From assembly GCA_022794215.1 (NCBI GenBank), contig JAAWEH010000006.1:1-64000 (forward strand): a stretch of 64,000 nucleotides of DNA, in the 5' to 3' direction. Of this stretch, positions 17,058-24,977 are shown piece by piece (the stretch's first letter is position 1; the number at the start of each line of letters is the position of its first letter). The notes beneath the pieces are model-generated. The model was given only the letters and a program-made list of their open reading frames with translations, ran no database searches and was not told the DNA's origin. The position numbers and the translations under genes are program-made. This stretch comes from Oscillospiraceae bacterium. Lineage in GTDB: Bacteria > Bacillota > Clostridia > Oscillospirales > Oscillospiraceae.

Positions 17058-17175
17058 TGGGGTTCTCCTTTGGGTTATGTGCTATGTAAGGCCAAGGGCA
17101 TATCCCCGCCTCACAGCTAAAATCATGGAATGGATCCTCCCGCCGCCTTTCATGGACATGCGGGAATTCTATTGT

Positions 17176-17204
17176 ATTGTAGCAAACCCGCGCCACTTTT
17201 GCAA
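17176..17204 (-). promoter_or_regulatory. Promoter of DUF1385-prmC
   Basis: Minus strand TTGCAA, 17 bases, TACAAT. The -35 element lies inside the loop region of the hairpin at 17187-17214. Confidence 0.7.
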
Positions 17205-17214
17205 GGGGCGCGGG
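17187..17214 (-). terminator. Probable terminator of the histidine kinase operon
   Basis: CCCGCGCC pairs with GGCGCGGG just after the kinase stop on the minus strand, followed by a weak TTT. It overlaps the next promoter, so the T tract is short. Confidence 0.5.
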
Positions 17215-17228
17215 CAACTTTTTCGAAC

Positions 17229-18668
17229 TTATGTTCCACTCCCAGGGATAGGGCCGGCAGGCAGGCGGATGGTCACTTCACATCCGCCCCCCTCAGCGTT
17301 GCCGATGATGAGCTCCCCGCCGTGACGAGTGATGATCTCATCACAGACCGCTAAGCCGATCCCGGAGCCCCGGGCCTTGGACGAGCCCTTGTAAAACTTT
17401 GTCTTCACGTGAGGCAGCTCATCCACAGGAATACCGGGGCCATGATCCCGGATGGTGATGACCGCCCATTCCTCCTCCCGATGGACCGCGGCGTCGATCT
17501 TCCCGCCGCTGCCGCCATGCTTGGCGGCATTGTCCAGAAGGTTGCAAAACACCTGGCGCAGCCGCTCGGGGTCTGCCTCCACGGGGGGGAATTCCTCCTC
17601 GTTGTCCTCGTAATGAAGCTCCAGGCCATCCTTACGGAAAAATTCCCGGTAGGTGTAAACCGCTTCCTCAAACTCCGCCTTCAGATCCACCGGCTCAATG
17701 GACAGGGTAAACCGGCCATCCTGGATCCGGGAAAACTCCAGCAGCTCCTCCACCATGTTGGTGAGCCTTCTGGCCTCAGAGACAATAATGCCCATTCCCT
17801 TTTTCACGTCCTCGGCGTCCCGAACCTCACCGTTTTGGATGGTCTCGGCCCAGCCGTTGATGGCGGTAAGGGGCGTGCGCAGCTCATGGGAGACAGAGGA
17901 AATAAACTCGTTTTTGATCTTCTCCGCCTGGTCAATGCGGGTGGACATATCGTTAATGGCGTCGGTCAGATCGCCAATCTCATCGTCATGCTGCTTTTCG
18001 ATCTGGATCCCGTAGCTGCCGGCGGCGATCCGCTTGGTGATCTCGGTGATGCCGGCCACCGGCTCCACAATGGAGGTGACAAAATAGAGGTTGGAAAAAT
18101 AGACCAAAAGCAGGATAGCAAAGCCAACCAGTGTCACCAGGGAGATGATCAGGATCAGCTGGCGATCCGCCAGACGCAGAGACGTCACATAGCGAACTGC
18201 GGCCACGGCCCGGCCCTCCACCAGCAAAGGCGCGGTAACCGCCATGATATGTTCCCCCGTGGACGGATCCCGGCCTGTCCAGGGGGTGGTCTTCGGATCC
18301 TCCTGGGACAGGGCTCCGGCAATATCCGGGGTGCCGGGAGAGCTGTAGGCCGCCAAGCCGAAGGTGGAAAAACGGATGGCTCCGTTGGGGCCCAAAAACT
18401 GCATCTCCACCTCGTCCTTGCCCTCGGAGTTGTTGTTGACAAAGGTGACCACATTCTGATAATACTCGCTCTCCGTCCGATAATCCCGGAAGAAGGATAC
18501 CACATATTCCGCTTTGGTCTGGAGCTCATTGGTCATGGTGGCGTAATAGTAGCTGCCCAGAGCCACTGAAAAGGCGGTAACGGCAAACAAAATGACAAAG
18601 AGAACTACGCCGATGGAGTTGGTCATCCAGCGGCGGCGAATTCCTTTCATCTTTGGCATTTGGTTCAC
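17229..18668 (-). CDS. Sensor histidine kinase
   Basis: A 479-residue membrane kinase. Two hydrophobic helices (about 16-38 and 170-195) flank an extracytoplasmic sensor domain of about 130 residues. HAMP follows, then HisKA with the phosphorylated His in SHELRTPLTAING. The HATPase domain has NLLDNAAKHG (N box), DHGPGIP (G1) and GSGIGLAVCDEII (G2). GGGAAAGAGGG precedes the ATG. It is the last gene of a lipoprotein-regulator-kinase operon and should phosphorylate the adjacent OmpR-type regulator. The signal is unknown; the upstream lipoprotein may take part in sensing. Confidence 0.92.
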   Translation of the reverse strand: MNQMPKMKGIRRRWMTNSIGVVLFVILFAVTAFSVALGSYYYATMTNELQTKAEYVVSFFRDYRTESEYYQNVVTFVNNNSEGKDEVEMQFLGPNGAIRFSTFGLAAYSSPGTPDIAGALSQEDPKTTPWTGRDPSTGEHIMAVTAPLLVEGRAVAAVRYVTSLRLADRQLILIISLVTLVGFAILLLVYFSNLYFVTSIVEPVAGITEITKRIAAGSYGIQIEKQHDDEIGDLTDAINDMSTRIDQAEKIKNEFISSVSHELRTPLTAINGWAETIQNGEVRDAEDVKKGMGIIVSEARRLTNMVEELLEFSRIQDGRFTLSIEPVDLKAEFEEAVYTYREFFRKDGLELHYEDNEEEFPPVEADPERLRQVFCNLLDNAAKHGGSGGKIDAAVHREEEWAVITIRDHGPGIPVDELPHVKTKFYKGSSKARGSGIGLAVCDEIITRHGGELIIGNAEGGGCEVTIRLPAGPIPGSGT

Positions 18669-18718
18669 CCTCTTTCCCTGCTCATGCTCCTCTTAATAAA
18701 CCGTTTCTCGGTCAAAAG

Positions 18719-18745
18719 CCCCACTTATACCCATATCCCCAAACG
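18719..18745. repeat. 27-bp direct repeat, copy 1 (ghost of regulator C-terminus)
   Basis: This copy is identical to 18865-18891. Read on the minus strand it again encodes VWGYGYKWGF followed by TGA, a second copy of the response regulator's last codons, now stranded in the regulator-kinase gap. The 119 bases between copies hold two hairpins: GCCCCGGCGG/CCGCCGGGGC (18772-18793) and CCCCGCAAAGCC/GGCTTTGTGGGG (18819-18846). Confidence 0.85.
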
Positions 18746-18857
18746 TCGTCGGGCCAAGCTCCACATTCCTTGCCCCGGCGGAACCGCCGGGGCGCGTCCG
18801 TTTCGCTGCCCCTCCTCTCCCCACAAAGCCATACGGCTTTGCGGGGGCCCCTTTTTC

Positions 18858-19547
18858 TCAGAATCCCCACTTATACCCATATCCCCAAACGGTGGTGATA
18901 TATGTGGGGTTGGTGGCGTCGTCCTCGATCTTGATGCGCAGGCGGCGGATATTGACGTCTACGATCTTTACCTCTCCAAAATAGTCCTTGCCCCAAACGG
19001 CCTCCAGGATCTCCTCCCGGGAAAGGGCCTTTCCCGCATTGTCCATAAACAGCTTGACGATGGAATACTCCACCTGAGTCAGCTTTACCCGCTGTCCGTT
19101 CTTTTCCAGCGTCCGGTTGCGGGTATTGAGCAAAAAGGGCGGATAACTGATCTCCCCGGTATCCACGGTGGCCTCCCCGGTGGTTCGGCGGCATAGCGCG
19201 TCAATCCGGGCGGTGAGCTCAGCGGGAGAGAAGGGCTTGGTCACATAGTCATCCGCCCCGGTCATAAGCCCGGTGACCTTGTCCATCTCCTGGGTTCGGG
19301 CGGTGAGCATAATGATACCGATGCGGTTGTTTCCCGCCCGGATCTTCCGGCAGACCTCAAAGCCATCGGTGTCGGGCAGCATCACGTCCAGCAGGGCCAC
19401 ATTTACATCGGGGTTTCGCCGCAACTGATCCAAAGCGGCCTGTCCGGTACCGGCCTCGATGGTCTCATAGCCCGCTCGTTTTAGATTGATAACGATGAAG
19501 GAGCGAATGTTGGCCTCATCCTCCAACACCAACACTTTCTTTGTCAT
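18858..19547 (-). CDS. OmpR-family response regulator
   Basis: A 229-residue two-component regulator. The receiver domain has the phosphorylated Asp in LLDVMLPDTDGFEV, with acidic residues in VLEDE and the conserved Lys in DDYVTKPF. The C-terminal winged helix is of the Trans_reg_C type, ending TYITTVWGYGYKWGF. It lies between the lipoprotein gene (35 bases upstream) and its partner kinase (189 bases downstream). The longer-than-usual gap to the kinase contains a duplicated copy of this gene's last 27 coding bases. Confidence 0.93.
   Translation of the reverse strand: MTKKVLVLEDEANIRSFIVINLKRAGYETIEAGTGQAALDQLRRNPDVNVALLDVMLPDTDGFEVCRKIRAGNNRIGIIMLTARTQEMDKVTGLMTGADDYVTKPFSPAELTARIDALCRRTTGEATVDTGEISYPPFLLNTRNRTLEKNGQRVKLTQVEYSIVKLFMDNAGKALSREEILEAVWGKDYFGEVKIVDVNIRRLRIKIEDDATNPTYITTVWGYGYKWGF
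18865..18891. repeat. 27-bp direct repeat, copy 2 (in-gene)
   Basis: This is the genuine 3' coding end of the response regulator (VWGYGYKWG). It is the exact partner of 18719-18745. Confidence 0.85.
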
Positions 19548-19582
19548 AGCGTATACTCTCCTTTCCAGTGTTTTGAAGCCTG

Positions 19583-20971
19583 TCAGCCGGCATACCAGTC
19601 GGTACGAATGATGGCAAAGCGCTCCCGCACCTGCTCCTGGGTGAGGCCGCAGTCCCAGCCGCCCCGGAATTCAGCGGCGTAGATAGTGCTCGCCTCCTCC
19701 GGGCGATCCAGGGCATTGAGGGGATAGAGAAGGAACCTCTCCCCCGCCTTGGCCCGGCTGATTCGGTTTGTGCCGGCCAGTTTATAAATCGTAAGGAAGG
19801 GCAGGGGATCCACCCCCTCTTCCCCCGTCCAATAGGAGAACGTGACCGACCTCTCCCCGCCGCCGGGCAGATCACTGCGGGACAGGGTCACATTGTTTTC
19901 CCATGCCTCGGGAAGGATAAAATACCAGCCGTCCCGGTCATTGTGGTAGGTGGTAAAGACCTGCTGGGCCTGCCCCTGAATATCAAACTGCCGCCAATGG
20001 ATCAGCCAAAAGCTTACCGTATCCGCCGAAATGCGGTAATCCAGCAAAGGAACGGGCTGGGGAAGCTCCACAATGCCGTCGCCGTTGATGTCCTGCTGGG
20101 AAACCTGGGTATAGTAGCGAACGGTTTCCCCGCTTTCCCCCGTTTCCGGATCCAGGGTCACGTTGCACAGCTTCCCATCCCGTATGGCAAAGATATCGGT
20201 AATGGTTCCGTTGCCTCCGTAGGAGGAGGTGGCAAAAGCAGCGGGGATCCGATCCGCCAGATAGCCGCTCTGAAGCTCCTGGAGGTAACTGCTCTTAATC
20301 GCTCCATCCGGCCCGGTGTAGGCCCCGGTAGACAGCGGGGCCACCCCCGCCATATCCAGCACCCCGTCAAAATCGTAATATTCCGCTTGGGGCACATCGC
20401 CAATGGGGGTACGGAACACCAGCAGCTCCTGCTGGTTATCCTGATCCAGATCCACGATCTGGTAGCTGTCATAGTCGGTGCGGATCAGCTCCTCCACCTG
20501 CTCCGCGCTCACCGAATAGGCGGCCAGAGAGTGAACCTGGGCGGTCATCTGCCAGGAGACGACCACCTCCTTAAAGGGATCCTCATCCATCTGGACATAA
20601 TCCACGCTGTTGATGGCGGTACCGGCCCCCTCAATGACGGCCAAGGTCTCGTATTCCTCTCCAACCGGGCGGAAAATATAGATCTTCAGGGGCTTTTCCT
20701 CGCTGGGCAGCCGGAAAAAGGCAATGGCCTCCTGATTCCCGTCCCCATCCAGATCCTGAAGTTGAACCGACTGGATCATCTCTCCGGTAAGGGGGGCCGC
20801 ATACTCGCCGCCCTGGGCCACCACCTCGCTGAGGCGGGCCTGAAGCGCTTCGTAGTCCTTGGGAGGTTGGGGGATGGCGTAAAGCTCATGCACCCCTCGG
20901 AAAAAGCAGCCTGACAGCAGCAGACACAGCCCTGCCGTCAACACACCCAGTCTGACCGGCCTCTTTTCCAC
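19583..20971 (-). CDS. Lipoprotein with FG-GAP/VCBS-like repeats
   Basis: A 462-residue exported lipoprotein with signal ending LLLSGCFF. It contains calcium-loop-like repeats spaced through the first two thirds (DLDGDGNQEA, DLDQDNQQEL, DINGDGIVEL), as in FG-GAP/VCBS beta-propeller blades. It heads an operon with a response regulator and a histidine kinase. A role in signal input or in response at the membrane surface is therefore plausible but not shown. Lipoprotein genes of this kind next to two-component systems occur in Oscillospiraceae. No enzyme motif was found. Confidence 0.75.
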   Translation of the reverse strand: MEKRPVRLGVLTAGLCLLLSGCFFRGVHELYAIPQPPKDYEALQARLSEVVAQGGEYAAPLTGEMIQSVQLQDLDGDGNQEAIAFFRLPSEEKPLKIYIFRPVGEEYETLAVIEGAGTAINSVDYVQMDEDPFKEVVVSWQMTAQVHSLAAYSVSAEQVEELIRTDYDSYQIVDLDQDNQQELLVFRTPIGDVPQAEYYDFDGVLDMAGVAPLSTGAYTGPDGAIKSSYLQELQSGYLADRIPAAFATSSYGGNGTITDIFAIRDGKLCNVTLDPETGESGETVRYYTQVSQQDINGDGIVELPQPVPLLDYRISADTVSFWLIHWRQFDIQGQAQQVFTTYHNDRDGWYFILPEAWENNVTLSRSDLPGGGERSVTFSYWTGEEGVDPLPFLTIYKLAGTNRISRAKAGERFLLYPLNALDRPEEASTIYAAEFRGGWDCGLTQEQVRERFAIIRTDWYAG

Positions 20972-21191
20972 CCGCGCTTCCTCCCTTCATCGACCATAAA
21001 TCTCATAAGTTATAGTTATTTTCATTTTATCATAGTCAGCAGAAAAATGGTATGGTTTCTGTAAACTTTTTTCCGCATCCTCAGAAATAGAATTGGAGCG
21101 ATTCCCTCTGTCCGGGGTAGCGCAGGCAAAAAATTTGTGGTATGATATTTCTTACAATCTTTTATTTTTCTATCGCAAAGGAGCTTTTACC

Positions 21192-21605
21192 ATGCGTATC
21201 CTGGTCATTGACGGACAGGGGGGCGGTCTGGGGGCCCAGCTGGTAACCCGTTTGAAGGCACGGCTGGGGCCGGCCGTCCAAATCTGGGCCGCCGGCACCA
21301 ACGCTCTGGCCACCTCCGCCATGCTGCGGGCAGGAGCGGACAAGGCCGCCACAGGCGAAAACGCCATCTGTTATAATGCATCCCAGGCCGATCTGATTCT
21401 GGGTCCCATCGGTCTTCTCTCCGCCAACGCCCTGATGGGGGAGATCAGTCCCACCATTGCCGGGGCGGTGGCGTCCTCTCCGGCCCGGCGCATTCTGGTG
21501 CCCATGTCCAGCTGCGGCGTGCTCATCGCCGGCGTCGGAACCCAAAAACTGGAAGAACTGCTGGACAGCGCGGTTGAGTTGGCCGCCAAGGAGGTAGCGC
21601 TATGA
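21192..21605 (+). CDS. DUF3842 family protein
   Basis: A 137-residue protein starting MRILVIDGQGGGLGAQLVTRLK, a Rossmann-like glycine-rich nucleotide-binding start. The conserved segments AGTNALATSAMLRAGAD and GEISP follow. The family's biochemical role is unknown; it may bind a nucleotide. AAAGGAG lies 8 bases before the ATG, and the ORF-track start at 21093 is an upstream extension without support. Its stop overlaps the next start (ATGA), so it is coupled to the P-loop kinase gene. Confidence 0.85.
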   Translation: MRILVIDGQGGGLGAQLVTRLKARLGPAVQIWAAGTNALATSAMLRAGADKAATGENAICYNASQADLILGPIGLLSANALMGEISPTIAGAVASSPARRILVPMSSCGVLIAGVGTQKLEELLDSAVELAAKEVAL

Positions 21606-22690
21606 GCTTGTGGAACAATATCCTGTCTGTACACGCACAGCGCTATCCTCTCATGGAGGCCCGGGACTATGTAAAGCTGCTTTACCAAAGCGAGTTTGGC
21701 TGCGGACACCTGGTGGAAGCCGGAGACGCCTTGGCGTCCCTCCAAAGCGAGTTCGCCCAAGCCCGGGAGGAGAACTACGCCCCCTCCTACGCGGTGGAGG
21801 CCATTGGCGGGGGATTTTGTCGGTGTCATCTGGATCCCCGGCTGCTGGCCGAGAGGGATCTGCCGCTGCTCAGCCGGTGCCTTGCCTTCTCCGCCCGGCC
21901 CAGAGGCACTATGGCCGGCCTCTGGCGCAAGCTGGGACAACTGAGCGCCCTATCCTGGCAGGGCGCGCTCCCTTTGGAGTACCGGGAGCTGGAGAACTTC
22001 TTGTCTCTATACGCCCTGCAGGGATGCCCGCCCCTGCACCACAGTGATCATTACCGGGAGGCGTACCACCCCCATTACCGGGTAATCGACCGGGATCTGG
22101 CCGTCTACGCTCCTGCGCTCCGAGCCATCGACGCCGCCCTGCACGAAACCCAGGGCCCCGTGCTGGTGGCCATCGACGGCCGCTGCGCCGCCGGAAAAAC
22201 CACCTTCGGAGAAAAGGCCTCCCAACTCTTCGACGACTGTAACGTCTTCCACATGGACGACTTTTTCCTCCCCCCGGAAAAACGAACCCCCGAACGGCTG
22301 GCCGCTCCCGGCGGCAACGTGGACTACGAGCGGGCATCCCAGGAGCTCTTCGAGCCCCTGAGCCGGGGCGAAGCGGTGGCCCTGCGCTCCTTTGACTGCT
22401 CCCAGGGGATCATGACCCCGCCCGAGGGGATCCCCTTCCGCCGGCTGAACCTGATCGAGGGCAGCTATGCTCTCCACCCCGCCCTGGCAGGGTATGCCCA
22501 GCTCCACATTTTCTTCACCTGCGGAGCCGAGACCCAGCTTTCCCGGCTGGAGCAGCGGGAAACCCCCGAAAGTCTGGAGCAGTTCCGGCAGCGTTGGATC
22601 CCTATGGAGGAGGCCTACTTCCAGGGCTTGAGCATCGAATCCCAGTGCGATGTGATCATCGACACCAGCCGCCTGCCCACCCAGCGGTAA
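21602..22690 (+). CDS. Uridine-kinase-like P-loop protein with extra N-terminal domain
   Basis: A 362-residue two-domain protein. The C-terminal half (from about residue 180) is a P-loop kinase of the uridine kinase/phosphoribulokinase type with AIDGRCAAGKTTFG (Walker A), HMDDFF and LIEGSYALHPAL. The N-terminal 175 residues contain no motif I know; they include a Cys/His-rich stretch (GGGFCRCHLD) and YREAYHPHYRVIDRD before the kinase. The likely activity is phosphorylation of a small hydroxylated metabolite. It is coupled to the DUF3842 gene and ends at a terminator. The fusion is the odd feature. Confidence 0.8.
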   Translation: MSLWNNILSVHAQRYPLMEARDYVKLLYQSEFGCGHLVEAGDALASLQSEFAQAREENYAPSYAVEAIGGGFCRCHLDPRLLAERDLPLLSRCLAFSARPRGTMAGLWRKLGQLSALSWQGALPLEYRELENFLSLYALQGCPPLHHSDHYREAYHPHYRVIDRDLAVYAPALRAIDAALHETQGPVLVAIDGRCAAGKTTFGEKASQLFDDCNVFHMDDFFLPPEKRTPERLAAPGGNVDYERASQELFEPLSRGEAVALRSFDCSQGIMTPPEGIPFRRLNLIEGSYALHPALAGYAQLHIFFTCGAETQLSRLEQRETPESLEQFRQRWIPMEEAYFQGLSIESQCDVIIDTSRLPTQR

Positions 22691-22726
22691 CGCCCACCCT
22701 CGATTCCCAGCTTTCACCCTCTCTTT

Positions 22727-22758
22727 CCCCTGCGGCTGAATGGCCGCAGGGGATTTTT
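22727..22758 (+). terminator. Intrinsic terminator after the kinase-fusion gene
   Basis: CCCCTGCGGC pairs with GCCGCAGGGG, followed by ATTTTT. A second hairpin (CGCCAAAAACC/GGTTTTTGGTG, 22827-22853) lies further downstream, before the antiporter gene. Confidence 0.85.
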
Positions 22759-22900
22759 CATTGAGCGGGGACAGGCAAAGAGCAAAAAAATGGCCGGAAT
22801 GATCGGCCGATTTTTGTTGACCTTTTCGCCAAAAACCCTTTGCGGTTTTTGGTGAAAAGTGCTATTCTTCATGGAAGCAAATAAACGAGGTGTATTTTCC

Positions 22901-24193
22901 ATGGAACAAACTTTGATCTGTCTATCCGTCGCTCTGGTGGGCGGACTTCTCCTGTCCCGGCTGGTCAAAAAACTGGGGCTTCCTGCCGTCACCGCCTACC
23001 TGGTGGCCGGCCTTCTGCTGGGCCCCTTCTGCATCGGTGCCCTGGGGATCCCCGGTCTGGGCTTCAACACGGCGGCCCAGGTGTCCGGGCTCAACATCAT
23101 CTCCCAAGTAGCCCTGGGCTTCATCGCCTTCGCCATCGGAGATGAGTTCCGTCTAGAACAGCTTCGCAGTATGGGCCGGCGAGTCATTGTGGTGGGTATT
23201 TTCCAGGCGGTAGCCACCACCATAGTGGTGGATCTGGCCCTCATCGCCCTCCACTTCATCCGCCCGGATTTTATCTCCCTTCCCTCGGCGGTGACCCTGG
23301 GCGCCATCGCCGCCGCCACCGCTCCCGCCGCCACCCTCATGGTGGTGCGGCAATATAAGGCGGACGGCCCCCTGACCCATCTGCTGCTGATGGTGGTTGC
23401 CATTGACGACGCAGTAGGTCTGGTGCTCTTCGCCGCCTCCTTTGGGGTGGCCTCCGCCATGGAGAGCGGGGCCGTCAACGTCATCAGCGTGCTGGTGGAG
23501 CCTATGGCCGAGATCCTGCTCTCCCTCCTGCTGGGCGCCCTGTCCGGCTTCCTTCTCTACCGGGTAGAGAAGTATTTCCACTCCCGCAGCAAACGTCTGT
23601 CCATCTCTCTGGGCTTTGTCCTGCTCACCGCAGGTCTTTCCATGTTGAAGTTTGAGGTAGGCGGCGTCCACCTGGGCTTCAGCCTGCTGCTCACCTGCAT
23701 GATGGCCGGCACAGTCTTCTGCAACATCAGTGATTTCTCCGAGGAGCTCATGTCCCGAATCGACCGCTGGACCGCCCCTCTCAACGTGCTTTTCTTTGTT
23801 CTCTCCGGTGCTGAGCTGGATCTGGGTGTTCTGTCCCAACCCTTGGTACTGCTGGTAGGCGTGGTCTACATTCTCTTCCGCTCCCTGGGTAAATATTCCG
23901 GCTCCTACCTCAGTTGCACCATGACCGGATGCAGCGACAACATCAAAAAGCACCTGGGCATCACCCTGCTGCCCCAGGCCGGCGTCTCTCTGGGCATGGC
24001 CCTCACCGCCCAAACCCTGTCGGACGGCTCCATGGTGCGCAATGTGGTACTCTTCTCCGTGCTGGTCTATGAGCTGGTAGGCCCCGCCCTTACCAAGCGC
24101 TCCCTTATGGCCGCCGGAGAGATCCACCCCGAGGGCAAGACCTCTGCCCGAACCTCCAACCCGCCGGTCAAGCCGGTGGAGCTTGGGCAGTGA
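22901..24193 (+). CDS. CPA2-type cation/proton antiporter
   Basis: A 430-residue membrane protein with about 12 helices, related to KefB/NhaS/GerN-like Na+/H+ or K+/H+ antiporters. It shows GLPAVTAYLVAGLLLGP at the start, the conserved AAATAPAATLMV stretch, and the acidic pair DDAVGLVLFA in the ion-binding helix. There is no C-terminal TrkA-N nucleotide domain. The start at 22901 follows ACGAGGTG; the longer track start is not preferred. The ion specificity cannot be told from sequence. Confidence 0.88.
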   Translation: MEQTLICLSVALVGGLLLSRLVKKLGLPAVTAYLVAGLLLGPFCIGALGIPGLGFNTAAQVSGLNIISQVALGFIAFAIGDEFRLEQLRSMGRRVIVVGIFQAVATTIVVDLALIALHFIRPDFISLPSAVTLGAIAAATAPAATLMVVRQYKADGPLTHLLLMVVAIDDAVGLVLFAASFGVASAMESGAVNVISVLVEPMAEILLSLLLGALSGFLLYRVEKYFHSRSKRLSISLGFVLLTAGLSMLKFEVGGVHLGFSLLLTCMMAGTVFCNISDFSEELMSRIDRWTAPLNVLFFVLSGAELDLGVLSQPLVLLVGVVYILFRSLGKYSGSYLSCTMTGCSDNIKKHLGITLLPQAGVSLGMALTAQTLSDGSMVRNVVLFSVLVYELVGPALTKRSLMAAGEIHPEGKTSARTSNPPVKPVELGQ

Positions 24194-24204
24194 GCCTCCC
24201 GCTC

Positions 24205-24233
24205 TTGACTTTTCTTCCGGCACACGCTATCAT
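24205..24233 (+). promoter_or_regulatory. Promoter of the ECF S-component gene
   Basis: TTGACT, 17 bases, TATCAT. It starts a leader of about 135 bases that ends in the 24306-24359 terminator. Confidence 0.75.
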
Positions 24234-24305
24234 ATCCATTGTAGAACCGCCGCCATGAAGACGGCTTTAGTAGGATTTCAACCCATTTATATTGTTGTGT
24301 CAAAG

Positions 24306-24359
24306 CACCGCGAAGGTATGCGCCCTCACGAAGAGGGCTCTGCTTTCGCGGTGTTTTTT
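24306..24359 (+). terminator. Attenuator-type terminator before the ECF S-component gene
   Basis: CACCGCGAA pairs with TTCGCGGTG, enclosing an inner GCCCTC/GAGGGC hairpin, then TTTTTT. It lies between the promoter and the gene, ending 18 bases before the start codon, so expression needs readthrough. The leader before it (24241-24305) holds a GCCG...CGGC hairpin but no riboswitch class I can name. Confidence 0.75.
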
Positions 24360-24377
24360 GACCGAAAGGAGACTATA

Positions 24378-24923
24378 ATGGATCGTTTTTCCACCCGCCG
24401 CCTGGTCATGGCGGCGCTTTGCACCGCGCTGGGGGTGGTGCTCCCCACCCTGACCCACTCCATCCCCAATGCAGGCAGCGTACTGCTGCCCATGCACATC
24501 CCCGTTTTGCTGTGCGGCCTTGCCTGCGGCTGGCCCTACGGTCTGGCCTGCGGTCTGATGGCCCCTACCCTCTCCAGCCTGATAACCGGTATGCCCGGTC
24601 CGGCTTATCTGCCCGCCATGGTCTGCGAGCTGGCGGCCTACGGCCTCATCTCCGGCCTTTCCGCCCGGTTTATCCACACGGGCCGCCGAACCCGGGACAT
24701 CTATCTCCAGCTGGTGTCTGCCATGCTCATCGGCCGGATGGTCTACGGAGCGGTGAACGCCCTGATTTTCCGGGCCGGGGCCTACTCTATGGAGATCTTC
24801 CTCACCGCCGCCTTTGTCACCGCCCTGCCGGGGATCCTTATCCAGCTGGTGGTGCTTCCCGCTTTGATCCTGGCCCTGGAGAAGGCCCGGATGCTGGAGG
24901 CCCCTTACGCTGCGGCGGCGTAA
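24378..24923 (+). CDS. ECF transporter S component
   Basis: A 181-residue membrane protein with about six helices. The LPMHIPVLLCGLACGWPYGLACGLMAP segment is typical of the ECF-type substrate-binding (S) subunit family PF12822. It should deliver a vitamin or small metabolite to a shared EcfA-EcfA'-EcfT module encoded elsewhere. AAAGGAG stands before the ATG. It is the only gene of its transcript and is preceded by a transcription attenuator, as is usual for riboswitch-controlled vitamin uptake. The substrate is unknown; the ORF-track start at 24183 is false. Confidence 0.85.
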   Translation: MDRFSTRRLVMAALCTALGVVLPTLTHSIPNAGSVLLPMHIPVLLCGLACGWPYGLACGLMAPTLSSLITGMPGPAYLPAMVCELAAYGLISGLSARFIHTGRRTRDIYLQLVSAMLIGRMVYGAVNALIFRAGAYSMEIFLTAAFVTALPGILIQLVVLPALILALEKARMLEAPYAAAA

Positions 24924-24937
24924 CCTTCCCACAGCAA

Positions 24938-24972
24938 AAAGGGCTCTCACCCAATTTGGGTGAGAGCCCTTT
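24938..24972. terminator. Bidirectional terminator
   Basis: AAAGGGCTCTCACCCA pairs with TGGGTGAGAGCCCTTT over a 3-base loop, between the converging ECF S gene and metal ATPase gene. Confidence 0.93.
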
Positions 24973-24977
24973 ACTTT

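Noticed and set aside
24241-24305. TPP, cobalamin, FMN, preQ1-I or folate riboswitch before the ECF S gene
   Set aside because: None of their core sequences was seen; only the attenuator layout is supported.
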